Shown here: piece after piece, positions 24,862-33,672 of the stretch
Layout of the letters: every line of letters starts with the position of its first letter
Numbering within the stretch: position 1 is the first letter of the stretch
From: Clostridia bacterium
GTDB lineage: Bacteria; Bacillota; Clostridia; Lutisporales; Lutisporaceae
Direction: 5' to 3'
Length of the DNA stretch: 64,000 nt
Assembly: GCA_035628995.1 (NCBI GenBank)
Contig: DASPIR010000023.1
Span: forward strand, 124,001 to 188,000
Made by a program: the position numbers and the translations under genes
The notes under the pieces: model-generated
Told to the model about the DNA's origin: nothing
Seen by the model: the letters and a program-made list of their open reading frames with translations, nothing else
Database searches by the model: none

Positions 24862-25668
24862 ATGAACTTACAAAAAATTAGAATTCTAATAGCGGATGAC
24901 AACAAAGATTTCTGTATTATCCTAAGTGAATACCTATCTACACAGCCGGACTTTGAAGTGGTTGGAGTAGCAAAGGACGGTCTTGAGGTTGTGGATTTGA
25001 TAGAAAGCAAATTCCCGGATGTTGTAATATTAGATATTATAATGCCTCATCTTGATGGCCTTGGAGTTCTGGAAAGGTTAAATATTATGCAGCTGGAGAA
25101 AATGCCCAAGGTAATTGTACTTTCAGCAGTAGGTCAGGATAAGATAACCCAAAAGGCGCTAACGCTCGGAGCGGAATACTATGTAGTTAAGCCTTTTGAT
25201 ATGGAAGTTTTCGCAAAGAGGATAAGGGAATGCTTCGGTATGATAAGTACTGAAGTTGACAGAAAAACCTATATACAATCTGCAAACATCACCTCCCCGG
25301 CAACAACCTCGCCAAGGGAGCTGGAATCAGCTATAACCAATATAATACATGAGATCGGTGTACCAGCTCATATTAAAGGATATGTATATTTAAGAGAAGC
25401 TATTACCATGGTTGTTAACAATATGGAGCTTCTGAGTGCAATTACAAAGGAATTATACCCTTCAATTTCTAGAAAATTCAATACGACACCGAGCAGGGTA
25501 GAAAGAGCAATAAGACATGCTATTGAGGTTGCTTGGGGCAGAGGAAGAGTTGACGTTATTAACAATCTGTTCGGATATACAATACATAATGTGAAAGGTA
25601 AACCAACAAATAGTGAGTTTATAGCTATGATAGCGGATAAGCTAAGAATTGAGATGAAGATAAGCTAA
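24862..25668 (+). CDS. spo0A: Sporulation master regulator Spo0A
   Basis: 268 residues. The receiver domain has the acidic pair in IADDNKD, the phosphoacceptor Asp58 in VVILDIIMP and Lys110 in VVKPFD. The C-terminal effector domain ends with the recognition helix [21 protein letters not shown] at 24862 follows GGGAGG; the ATG at 24847 overlaps it. It is followed by a membrane histidine kinase, which is a candidate direct phosphodonor since Clostridia mostly lack the Spo0F/Spo0B relay. Confidence 0.98.
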   Translation: MNLQKIRILIADDNKDFCIILSEYLSTQPDFEVVGVAKDGLEVVDLIESKFPDVVILDIIMPHLDGLGVLERLNIMQLEKMPKVIVLSAVGQDKITQKALTLGAEYYVVKPFDMEVFAKRIRECFGMISTEVDRKTYIQSANITSPATTSPRELESAITNIIHEIGVPAHIKGYVYLREAITMVVNNMELLSAITKELYPSISRKFNTTPSRVERAIRHAIEVAWGRGRVDVINNLFGYTIHNVKGKPTNSEFIAMIADKLRIEMKIS

Positions 25669-25745
25669 TATAGATAATACCAGATTGTAGGTGGGGTTTT
25701 TAAGCTGCAGTTATATATCAATATATTACATTAATATAGCAAATT

Positions 25746-25795
25746 AAAAACCTGCTCGCTTGTTAACGTTAAACTAACAGCGGCAGGTTTTTTTT
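25746..25795 (+). terminator. Terminator after spo0A
   Basis: Stem AAACCTGC...GCAGGTTT with an inner TGTTA/TAACA stem, followed by a run of eight T. It isolates spo0A from the kinase gene. Confidence 0.93.
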
Positions 25796-25859
25796 GTTGA
25801 GATTTGATAGTTTAGTATCGTCTTTTCTTTTACTTTTATATGACGGGAGATATATAACA

Positions 25860-28127
25860 ATGATAGAGATAAAATTAAATACTGATTATTGCGTTAATAC
25901 AAATAGAGCATTTTTCTTAAGATACATGCTTATTATACTTGTCAGCTACATAATAGCTTTTTTCGCTACACCAGTATTATGGGTAAAGAATGTGCATGTA
26001 TTACATACTCTCATGGAACTGATGTGCATATTCAATGCTCTTGCAACTTTTTTAATAATATGGAACACGTATAAGAGGTCCTTCTCCGTAAATCATATAT
26101 TAGGCTTTGGGTTCCTTGCAGTTGCTGTATTTGATTCTTTCCACACTTACTATTGGTTTGCTGCAAGGGAGTTAGCTCAAGGATATCTCGATTTAACCAC
26201 AAGATATTGGATAATTGGAAGGCTTGTTGAAGCACTTGTTCTGGTTGCAGTTTCTTTAAAACATAGAGAATTTCGCATTAATAAATGGATAGGGTTATCC
26301 TTTGTACTGATTTCCTCCTTCGGACTATCATTAGCGGTGCTGTTTTTTCCTAGCCTTATGCCTGCCATGTTGATAGAGAATAGACCTGCTCCTGTAAAAA
26401 TTGCTCTGGAGTACGTAGTTATAGCACTTGCTTTATTTAGCCTTTATAATCTCAAAGATAAGTTGAAGGATGAAAATTCTATATCGTACAAGTATGTGTT
26501 TATTGCACTTCTCTTCATAATCCCAGCTGAGCTCTCGTTTACAATGTACAATGGGATAACCAGCTTCTACAACATGTATGGGCACATATTGAAGATCCTT
26601 TGTTACTATTTTATGTATAAGGCAGTCTATGTCAGCTGCGTCGAGTACCCGAACAAAAAGCTTGAAGAGGCTTATGATAAGCTGGAAAAGACAAACAAAA
26701 AAATTAATGAAATAGATGAGACACTAAATGATACACTGGATGCATTACCAATTGGGATTATTAATTTCAATCCCGACAATACTGTTAAATATGTGAACAA
26801 GAGGCTGGAGGAGATACTGGACTGTGATAAGAATAATCTATATGGGATAATGGCTGAAGATATTTTTCAAGTATTTTCAAAAGCTGAAAAAGAAAAAATG
26901 AACCTATTTCAAATGACCAGTAAAAATGGCAATGAACCTTTAAAAACAATGAGTATCTATAAAACCAGGACTGGTGAATATGTGAAGCTTTCTATTATAT
27001 CTCAGAAAATTAGAAATGGAATGCTATTATATTTAAACGAAGTTAAGAAAGAGCAGGATATGAGGAACTTTCACCTACAGACCCAGACCATTTTGAATGC
27101 TGTAAGCAATTGTGTACTTATGACTGATCAAGATAAGAAAATTATTCTATCAAATGAAGCCTTTAATAAAGTATTCGAGATAAACGATATTGATATCATT
27201 GGAATGTCTCTGGATGAGTTTAATGAAATCATTGACCTAAAAGCATTTGAACTGTCGGAGGTTTTAATAAATGGAGAGGAATTTGACCATCCACGTGAGA
27301 TGACTATTACTTCATTAAAGGGTAACAGAAGGGAACTGCTCGTGTACGCAACTCCAATTAGAGATGTAGAAAGCGAGCTGATAGGCATGATAAGCGTATT
27401 TACAGACATTACTGAGATTAAGAAGCAACAGCATAATATGCAGCAGCAGGAGAAGCTGGCACTTATAGGGCAAATGACCGCAGGTATAGTACATGAGATC
27501 AAGAATCCTTTGGCTACTATCAAGGGCTTAAGCCAGCTCATTAAATTAAAGGCTACTTCAGATAAGGTCAAGGAATATTCGAATGTAATTAATTCTGCAA
27601 TTGATGATGTAACAAAGGTTGTCAATGAATTCCTGAGTTTTGCCAAGCCAAATCCCACTTTTAAGATAAGGACAAGCTTGAATAGGATAGTTGAGTCCAT
27701 GAAACTCATAACTGAGACACAATGTTACACAAAGAATATCAAGAGCCAGTTTCATTTTTCGTCCTGCCCTATTGAAATAACTGCTGATGAAATTAAGATA
27801 AAACAGGTTATTCTGAACATAACGGAAAATGCCATTGCAGCGATGGAGAATGTCGAATTACCTGAGCTCATTGTTTCTACTTATTATATGCCAGAGTCAG
27901 GGGAAGGCGTGATAAAAATAGTCGATAACGGTATAGGCATGAGCCCTGATGTGCTTAATAAGATTGGGACTCCATTTTTTACAACAAAGGAAAAAGGCAC
28001 CGGGCTTGGTTTGGGAATAAGCTATCAGATAATGAACGATCATAATGGAAGGATAGAAGTGGAAAGTGAAGAGGGAAAAGGTACTACCTTTAAGATATTA
28101 TTCTCACAAATAGAAAACCTGATATAA
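25860..28127 (+). CDS. Membrane histidine kinase with MASE3-like sensor and two PAS domains
   Basis: 755 residues. Residues 20-255 hold about seven or eight membrane helices of MASE3-like type (FDSFHTYYWFAARELAQGYLDLTTRYWIIGR). Two PAS-like domains follow (about 290-390 and 410-520), then HisKA with the phosphorylated His545 in GIVHEIKNPLATIKG and an ATPase domain with NITENAIAAM, DNGIGM and GTGLGLGI. No response regulator is adjacent other than spo0A, so it is an orphan kinase. ATG at 25860 was chosen; the upstream TTG lies in the spo0A terminator. Confidence 0.92.
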   Translation: MIEIKLNTDYCVNTNRAFFLRYMLIILVSYIIAFFATPVLWVKNVHVLHTLMELMCIFNALATFLIIWNTYKRSFSVNHILGFGFLAVAVFDSFHTYYWFAARELAQGYLDLTTRYWIIGRLVEALVLVAVSLKHREFRINKWIGLSFVLISSFGLSLAVLFFPSLMPAMLIENRPAPVKIALEYVVIALALFSLYNLKDKLKDENSISYKYVFIALLFIIPAELSFTMYNGITSFYNMYGHILKILCYYFMYKAVYVSCVEYPNKKLEEAYDKLEKTNKKINEIDETLNDTLDALPIGIINFNPDNTVKYVNKRLEEILDCDKNNLYGIMAEDIFQVFSKAEKEKMNLFQMTSKNGNEPLKTMSIYKTRTGEYVKLSIISQKIRNGMLLYLNEVKKEQDMRNFHLQTQTILNAVSNCVLMTDQDKKIILSNEAFNKVFEINDIDIIGMSLDEFNEIIDLKAFELSEVLINGEEFDHPREMTITSLKGNRRELLVYATPIRDVESELIGMISVFTDITEIKKQQHNMQQQEKLALIGQMTAGIVHEIKNPLATIKGLSQLIKLKATSDKVKEYSNVINSAIDDVTKVVNEFLSFAKPNPTFKIRTSLNRIVESMKLITETQCYTKNIKSQFHFSSCPIEITADEIKIKQVILNITENAIAAMENVELPELIVSTYYMPESGEGVIKIVDNGIGMSPDVLNKIGTPFFTTKEKGTGLGLGISYQIMNDHNGRIEVESEEGKGTTFKILFSQIENLI

Positions 28128-28130
28128 AAC

Positions 28131-28165
28131 AAAAATCGCTGAAATGCGATTTTTGTATTTTTTTA
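28131..28165 (+). terminator. Terminator after the histidine kinase
   Basis: Stem AAAAATCGC / GCGATTTTT with a 6-base loop, followed by GTATTTTTTT. Confidence 0.9.
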
Positions 28166-28204
28166 TTCTTTTTTTAGGATAATAAAAACAGTGGAGGTGT
28201 GGGA

Positions 28205-29224
28205 ATGAGGCTGCAAGGCAGAATTAAAGCAGGTGCAAAAACAAAGGAACTTGTGAATTTCTTGCATCCAGGGGATATTGCTGTTATCCGACATGATGAT
28301 ATTGATGAGTTGGCTGCTCTGGCCCTCGCGTATACCGGTGCAAAAGGAGTAATAAATACAGGAGAGAGCATGACTGGCAGATTTCCGTCAATAGGTGCAA
28401 GGATACTATTGCAGAACAATATGAGAGTAATTGATGTAAGGATGCCACTGGAACGGTTCAAGGACAATGACATGATTACAGTCTTGGATGAGGATATAAT
28501 TGTCAGGAACTATATTTTTAAGAACGTCTGCACAGTAGTCAACTGGGATTATATCAGCAAGAGGCAGTTTGCATCAAAGGATAATGAGAGTAATGAAATA
28601 TTGAAGTTCATTGATAATACAATAAACCATGCAGCATCTGAAATGGATAAGCTGGTGCGTTTTACTGAGTATCCTGAGTTAAATACAAGGCTTAAAGATC
28701 GACATGTAGTAGTGGCTGTCAGAAATAGCAGCACTACTGATGAAATAAATGCCTTGAAAAGCTATATAGAAAAGTACAACCCCATTTTTATCGGAGTGGA
28801 TGGCGGAGCAGACTTGATTATAAACTGCGGATATATGCCGGACATATTGATAGGCGATATGGACAGCGTATCTGATATTGGAATTTATAAAAGCAAAGAA
28901 ATCATACTCCATGCATATGAAGATGGGTATTGCCCGTGCCTGAGCAGAATCGCAGCAATGAATCTGCCTTATAAAATACTTGCGATGAGAGGAACCAGTG
29001 AAGATGCAGCCTTAATGCTGGCATATAATAAGAACGCTGAGCTGATAGTAATGACAGGCGGACACAGCTGCATGCATGACTTCGTATGTAAGGGAAGGTC
29101 TGGAATGGCAAGTACATTCATAGTAAGGACTCTTATAGGCAGCAAGCTCGTAGACTGCAAAGGACTTGCAATAATAGCAGACTCAGAAAGTGAAAGGAAG
29201 GATCCCCGGTGGGCGAAAATGTAA
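28205..29224 (+). CDS. steA: SteA-like protein (putative cytokinetic ring/envelope protein)
   Basis: 339 residues. The central part resembles thiamin pyrophosphokinase (FIGVDGGADLIINCGYMPDILIGDMDSVSD) but the C-terminal region departs from it, as in SteA, which in Corynebacterium acts with SteB at the division site. The N-terminal domain has RIKAGAKTKELVNFLHPGDIAVI. ATG at 28205 follows GGAGG; GTG at 28199 is possible. It begins a four-gene unit with overlapping neighbours. The N-terminal hydrophilic domain and no clear membrane helix suggest a cytoplasmic protein here. Confidence 0.85.
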   Translation: MRLQGRIKAGAKTKELVNFLHPGDIAVIRHDDIDELAALALAYTGAKGVINTGESMTGRFPSIGARILLQNNMRVIDVRMPLERFKDNDMITVLDEDIIVRNYIFKNVCTVVNWDYISKRQFASKDNESNEILKFIDNTINHAASEMDKLVRFTEYPELNTRLKDRHVVVAVRNSSTTDEINALKSYIEKYNPIFIGVDGGADLIINCGYMPDILIGDMDSVSDIGIYKSKEIILHAYEDGYCPCLSRIAAMNLPYKILAMRGTSEDAALMLAYNKNAELIVMTGGHSCMHDFVCKGRSGMASTFIVRTLIGSKLVDCKGLAIIADSESERKDPRWAKM

Positions 29225-29880
29225 GTGTGATTATGCCTGCATATAATGAGCAGTCCCGTATATTGAAGACCTTGGCAAGTTTGAATGGAATAGATAGTAT
29301 AAAAGAAATTATTGTGGTTGATGATGGTTCCACTGATTCTACATATCAGCTCTTACAGTCGTTGGAAGGCATCACACTTTTACATATTAAGTACAATAAA
29401 GGTAAGGGAAACGCGGTAAAATATGCTTTGGACTATGCAACCGGCAGCTTTGTGGCACTGTTGGATGCAGACCTGGGCGAGAGCGCGTCAGAGGTTAAGA
29501 AATTAATTGCACGTATAAAGCCGGGAGAAAAGTCAATAATTATTGGAAGGCTGCCATCGAACAAAAGGGCAGGGGGCTTTGGAATAGTCAGAAAAGTATC
29601 TGACAGTGGTTTTTGCGCTTTAACTTCCAGAAGGGTGGATTCGCTTCTAAGCGGACAACGAATACTCCCGCTGGATTTTTTAAGGAGCATTGATCTTCCT
29701 GATGGCTTTGGGCTTGAGTTCAAAATAACTCTTGAAGGAGTGAGAAAAGGTTTTGAACTTATTGAAGTTCCTGTTGATATGAGACATAGGGAGACTGGCA
29801 GGGATATAAAAGGTTTTCTGCATAGGGGAAAACAGTGTCTTGATATACTGAATCTGATAAAAAGTGAGATGAAGAGATAG
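29209..29880 (+). CDS. Family 2 glycosyltransferase
   Basis: 223 residues. GT-A fold with VSVIMPAYNEQSRILKTL, VVDDGSTDST and LLDADLGE (the DxD-type motif). The family resembles dolichyl-phosphate-type or polyprenol glycosyltransferases that lack membrane helices. GTG at 29209 follows AAGGAAGGA and lies inside the end of steA by 16 bases, showing coupling. Its acceptor is unknown; with the MraY-like gene next to it, a lipid-linked sugar is likely (inference). Confidence 0.88.
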   Translation: MGENVSVIMPAYNEQSRILKTLASLNGIDSIKEIIVVDDGSTDSTYQLLQSLEGITLLHIKYNKGKGNAVKYALDYATGSFVALLDADLGESASEVKKLIARIKPGEKSIIIGRLPSNKRAGGFGIVRKVSDSGFCALTSRRVDSLLSGQRILPLDFLRSIDLPDGFGLEFKITLEGVRKGFELIEVPVDMRHRETGRDIKGFLHRGKQCLDILNLIKSEMKR

Positions 29881-29902
29881 TTTTGCTTGTAGGAGAAGAA
29901 TG

Positions 29903-30748
29903 ATGTACATTTACATTTTAGTTGTTGTAGCAGTCGCTGTGATATTATCACAATTTCTACTGCATAATATTATAAAAATGCTTGGCAATACTGACAAGAA
30001 AATATGCAGTTCTGTAAACTACAGGGGAAAGGCAATACCTGCTATAGGGGGTATTGCTTTTGTACCTATTCTTCTGGTGACAATTTTAATTTTGCTGCTG
30101 CAGAGCTCGGAAGCTTCTGAAAGTTACTTGAGTTATTTGGCGCTTGTATTAAGCATGGGTTTCGCCGGCGTTGTTGACGATCTCGTTGGAGATACAAAGA
30201 CAAAAGGTCTCATTAATCATATTAAAATCACGTTGCGTGGAAAAATGACAACCGGATTTCTTAAAGCACTTACCGCCGTTCTTATTTCTTGTATTGTAAG
30301 CCTCGGAATGACTGATTCATATATTGAATTCATTGTAAATGTATTAATCATTTCATTATTTGCAAATACTTTGAATCTTTTTGATTTGAGACCGGGAAGA
30401 GCGGTGAAGGTTTTTCTTGCTGCATCCTTTGTACTTTTGACAGCCTCCATAGGGAGACTGATTGAGGCGATGCCGATAATAGTACTCAACCTATCAGCGT
30501 GGCTCTATATTCGTTATGATTTGAAGGAAGTATGCATGCTTGGAGATACTGGTGCAAATATTCTTGGGATAACCTTAGGCTATTACAGCACATTGATGCT
30601 GGGCCTCAATGCCAAGATAGTGATTCTAACATTGCTTGTGATTTTGAATGTTATGTCGGAGAAGCTTTCAATTACTGAGATTATTAGCAGAAGCAGATTG
30701 CTTTCTTATCTGGACAATATTGGAAGGGGGCAAACTGGGAGCAGATGA
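29903..30748 (+). CDS. MraY/WecA-like phospho-glycosyltransferase (GT4-type membrane transferase)
   Basis: 281 residues with about eight membrane helices. Motifs of the polyprenyl-phosphate N-acetylhexosamine-1-phosphate transferase family are present: RGKAIPAIGGIAF, GVVDDLVGD (Mg-binding Asp pair), NTLNLFDLRPGRA and MLGDTGANILG. It lacks some length compared with MraY (about 320-360). Substrate unknown; this group of Firmicute genes next to SteA is distinct from mraY. ATG at 29903 preferred to ATG at 29900 by spacing from AGGAGA. Confidence 0.88.
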   Translation: MYIYILVVVAVAVILSQFLLHNIIKMLGNTDKKICSSVNYRGKAIPAIGGIAFVPILLVTILILLLQSSEASESYLSYLALVLSMGFAGVVDDLVGDTKTKGLINHIKITLRGKMTTGFLKALTAVLISCIVSLGMTDSYIEFIVNVLIISLFANTLNLFDLRPGRAVKVFLAASFVLLTASIGRLIEAMPIIVLNLSAWLYIRYDLKEVCMLGDTGANILGITLGYYSTLMLGLNAKIVILTLLVILNVMSEKLSITEIISRSRLLSYLDNIGRGQTGSR

Positions 30749-31806
30749 TAAGCATAATAAAAGCGAAGGTAAAGGAAGTTGTATATAGGGACAGCAGTGT
30801 TGCCAAAATTAGGATACAAGCCGAGGGAGGGTTATTTGACTGCATAAATTATAATCAGCTGACAGGTGAAATTGAGATAAATGATGATGTTCTACTGAAC
30901 ACAACTTCAGAAGAGCTTGAACTTGGCTCAGGGGGTTATCATTTTGTCCTGGCAAATCTGAGCAGGGAGAAACTGAAAAATATTGGAGAAGGGCATATTA
31001 TGAAGCTCAGATACACTCCGATGCAAATAAACTGTCTAGCTGCAGAAGCTCAGGAAAGTCCATATCATGAGGTTTTCAACAGCTTTGAATCTCTGGAAGA
31101 CACACCTGTAATAGTAGGCACACTTCACAGTATGGTGGCTCCCATAGCAATAGCGCTGAAAGGCTTTGCGAAGAAGGAAAGGATAGTTTATATAATGACT
31201 GACGGAGGGGCTTTGCCTATCTGGATGAGTGAGACGGTGAAGAGCCTTAGTAAAAATTCAGTATTGAAGGGGACAGTCACATATGGAAATGCCTTTGGTG
31301 GGGATATAGAATGTATAAATGTATATTCAGCTTTGATTGCAGCAAAAGAAATACTTAAGGCTGATGCTGTTATTGTATGTATGGGACCGGGGATTGCCGG
31401 CACAGACACCAGATATGGCTTCAGTGGGATAGAACAAAGTCAAATAATAGATGCAGTAAACAATTTAAAAGGCAAAGCAATAGCAGTGCCAAGGGTTTCC
31501 TTCGCAGACAGCAGAAGCAGGCACTATGGATTAAGTCATCATACTATAATGACTTTAGGCAGGCTGTGCTGCACTCGTGCTTTTATAGCACTGCCTGAGC
31601 TTTCAGAAACAAAGGCTGGCTTGATAAAAGATCAATTAGCGGACAGCGGAATTCTATCCAGGCATGAAATAAGCTATTGGCCGTGGGAAGAGGTGGAAAA
31701 GCTTTTGGAGAAGGATGAATCCTTACTTAATAAGATGGGTAAAGGTTTCAGCGAGGATAAGGAGTATTTTATTACCTGTGGTCTTTCTGCAATGTTAGTA
31801 CTCTAA
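30745..31806 (+). CDS. DUF3866 family protein
   Basis: 353 residues, soluble, function unknown. It overlaps the MraY-like gene by four bases (ATGA). Motifs typical of the family include HSMVAPIAIALKGF, YIMTDGGALPIWMSETV, VTYGNAFGGDIECINVYSAL and CMGPGIAGTDTRYGFSG; the repeated Gly/Asp turns suggest a nucleotide- or sugar-binding Rossmann-type enzyme. Present with steA in many Firmicutes and Actinobacteria, so a shared envelope-related job is likely (inference). Confidence 0.88.
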   Translation: MISIIKAKVKEVVYRDSSVAKIRIQAEGGLFDCINYNQLTGEIEINDDVLLNTTSEELELGSGGYHFVLANLSREKLKNIGEGHIMKLRYTPMQINCLAAEAQESPYHEVFNSFESLEDTPVIVGTLHSMVAPIAIALKGFAKKERIVYIMTDGGALPIWMSETVKSLSKNSVLKGTVTYGNAFGGDIECINVYSALIAAKEILKADAVIVCMGPGIAGTDTRYGFSGIEQSQIIDAVNNLKGKAIAVPRVSFADSRSRHYGLSHHTIMTLGRLCCTRAFIALPELSETKAGLIKDQLADSGILSRHEISYWPWEEVEKLLEKDESLLNKMGKGFSEDKEYFITCGLSAMLVL

Positions 31807-31940
31807 TTTAACTTTTGCCTGTATAATTGGATATATTCCCTCAAAGTAATTTGCTTGTTTTCTATAGCAGACAGCTGCGCAATCAACTCATTGAATTTCC
31901 CTGCAAAGTGAAAGCCATTCCCATATACATATTTAATCAT
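31803..31940 (-). CDS. Small conserved-looking protein, 45 residues, function unknown
   Basis: MIKYVYGNGFHFAGKFNEL and then a helical tail ending IQLYRQKLN. ATG (complement of 31938-31940) is preceded by AAGGAAGG at ideal spacing. It runs toward DUF3866 and overlaps its stop by four bases. The sequence is amphipathic with no membrane helix, cysteines or repeats. Too short for automatic ORF calling at 60 codons; the strong ribosome-binding site and biased composition argue that it is real. Confidence 0.7.
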   Translation of the reverse strand: MIKYVYGNGFHFAGKFNELIAQLSAIENKQITLREYIQLYRQKLN

Positions 31941-32049
31941 TTAAATACCTTCCTTTAATAATTTGAATTACAATGCTAAAATATTATATGTACAAGTCTG
32001 CATTATATTCCAATATTATAGCGAGCGACATTGAAAGGAGACGAGTCAA

Positions 32050-32607
32050 TTGAGCAAAGAAAAGACATTAACAAGAAAGAATATTTTTAATGGCAGAATT
32101 ATAAAGCTTGATGTTCATGAGGTTATGCTAGAGAATCAAAGGACCGCCGAGAGGGAAGTGATTACGCACCAAGGGGGTGTAGGAGTAATACCAATAACCG
32201 ATGCTGATGAAATAGTGTTTGTGAAGCAATTCAGGAAGCCTTTTGAATGCGAAACCTTGGAAATACCTGCCGGAAAGAAGGAGAAGAATGAAGAACCTCA
32301 ATCCTGCGCAGAAAGGGAGCTTAAGGAAGAGACAGGCATAACTGCAAGACATATAACCTTTCTTACTGATATATATCCATCACCGGGTTATACGGATGAA
32401 ATTGTTTATATATATAAAGCTGAAGGCTTGACCTATGGTGATATGTCCACTGATGAAGACGAGTTCATCCAGGTGTTCAAGTATCCAATAGAAGAAGCTG
32501 TGTTAATGGTAAAAAGTGGGCAAATAAAAGACGCAAAGACAATAATTGCTATTATGATGGTTGCAAATGAAATGCTCATCCAGAATCATGGACAAATAAG
32601 GAAATAA
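32050..32607 (+). CDS. nudF: NUDIX hydrolase, ADP-ribose pyrophosphatase type
   Basis: 185 residues. The NUDIX box GKKEKNEEPQSCAERELKEETGI matches GX5EX7REUXEEXGU, and the preceding FETLEIPAG plus later YPSPGYTDEIVYIY are typical of ADP-ribose pyrophosphatase, which hydrolyses ADP-ribose to AMP and ribose 5-phosphate. TTG start behind AAGGAGACGAG. The following spoIIM-xerD-deoB order matches Bacillus (nudF upstream of spoIIM). Confidence 0.92.
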   Translation: MSKEKTLTRKNIFNGRIIKLDVHEVMLENQRTAEREVITHQGGVGVIPITDADEIVFVKQFRKPFECETLEIPAGKKEKNEEPQSCAERELKEETGITARHITFLTDIYPSPGYTDEIVYIYKAEGLTYGDMSTDEDEFIQVFKYPIEEAVLMVKSGQIKDAKTIIAIMMVANEMLIQNHGQIRK

Positions 32608-32704
32608 TATCATAATATACTCCTTTGAAGCATATTATCAAGATAGAGAAATAGTGCGCAAGCTGCGTGCAATCTATTGACAAAAGCTGAGAGGGGGTAT
32701 TTTT

Positions 32705-33337
32705 TTGCTGGATAGCCTAAATGCTTCGATAAAAAGACACCTTGCTGATAATATTTGGATATACTTGATAGTCATATTTGTATTTATACTTGGAATCAGT
32801 CTGGGTGCATTGGCCGTTAATAATATTGACGAGGTATCCAAGAGCGATGCAAAGATATATATTGAGGGCTTCTTAGATTTGACTTCCCAAAATGAACTTC
32901 AATCTGCATATATACTAAAGCAGTCTATAAAGTTCAACCTTTATTTCACTTCAATATTGTTTTTTTCAGGCATGGTATATCTTGGTATACTTTTCATTCC
33001 AATACTTGTTGCATTCAGAGGATTTTGCATTGGGTTTTCCGTAGCTTTTCTCACGGAAAATCTTGGACGAAATGGATTCCTTCTGTCATTAGGCTCGGTG
33101 CTGCCTCAAAACCTCATATATGTGCCTGTGATAATTGTCATGGGGGTTATAGGTATGAATTACTCTCTTTGGGCTTTGCGGAATAAGTATTTCAAAAAGT
33201 TTGGGGCGATGAACAATCTTTTCGCTACTTATGCATTTTCTACACTAGTGCTTTTCATAGTGCTGATAGCAGGCTGTATTGTAGAATCGTACATAACGTC
33301 CCTTATAATTAGAGCAATTACTTCATATATAGTTTAG
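32705..33337 (+). CDS. spoIIM: Stage II sporulation protein M
   Basis: 210 residues with about five membrane helices, and the family blocks IFVFILGISLGALAVNNI, FRGFCIGFSVAFL and GSVLPQNLIYVPVII. SpoIIM with SpoIID and SpoIIP remodels septal peptidoglycan for forespore engulfment. TTG start behind GAGAGGGGG. Followed by a small membrane protein and xerD. Confidence 0.95.
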   Translation: MLDSLNASIKRHLADNIWIYLIVIFVFILGISLGALAVNNIDEVSKSDAKIYIEGFLDLTSQNELQSAYILKQSIKFNLYFTSILFFSGMVYLGILFIPILVAFRGFCIGFSVAFLTENLGRNGFLLSLGSVLPQNLIYVPVIIVMGVIGMNYSLWALRNKYFKKFGAMNNLFATYAFSTLVLFIVLIAGCIVESYITSLIIRAITSYIV

Positions 33338-33363
33338 AATTTTAGTTGTGCGGGGGGCAGGCT

Positions 33364-33594
33364 ATGCATATAAACGATAACAGAAGATTCTTTCTCACTT
33401 TTATAAAGATCTTTATTGTACTATTGACAATACTTGTAATACTACCTTACATTGTGGACCTAGTTATGGATTTGTTTAGTGGTGGTATGGCGCCCGGAAA
33501 TAATTCCATTATAGTGTATAAGGAATTGGTTGAAAATCAAGCCGTAATTGGCAGATTCTTCAGTATATTAAAAAAAATAATAATCTTTATGTAA
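33364..33594 (+). CDS. Small membrane protein in the position of YqzK (DUF4227-like)
   Basis: 76 residues with one strong helix (TFIKIFIVLLTILVILPYIV) and a C-terminal KIIIFM tail. ATG at 33364 follows GGGGGGCAGG, the upstream TTG being inside that site. Bacillus yqzK lies between spoIIM and fur/xerD and has similar size and one helix, so a relationship is likely but is based on position, length and topology only. Confidence 0.7.
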   Translation: MHINDNRRFFLTFIKIFIVLLTILVILPYIVDLVMDLFSGGMAPGNNSIIVYKELVENQAVIGRFFSILKKIIIFM

Positions 33595-33672
33595 AATTTT
33601 CAAAAATTGGAGGATTTTCAATAAGAATGTTGAATATGTTAGTGATTATAGTAATAAAGGGGATATGTTCTT

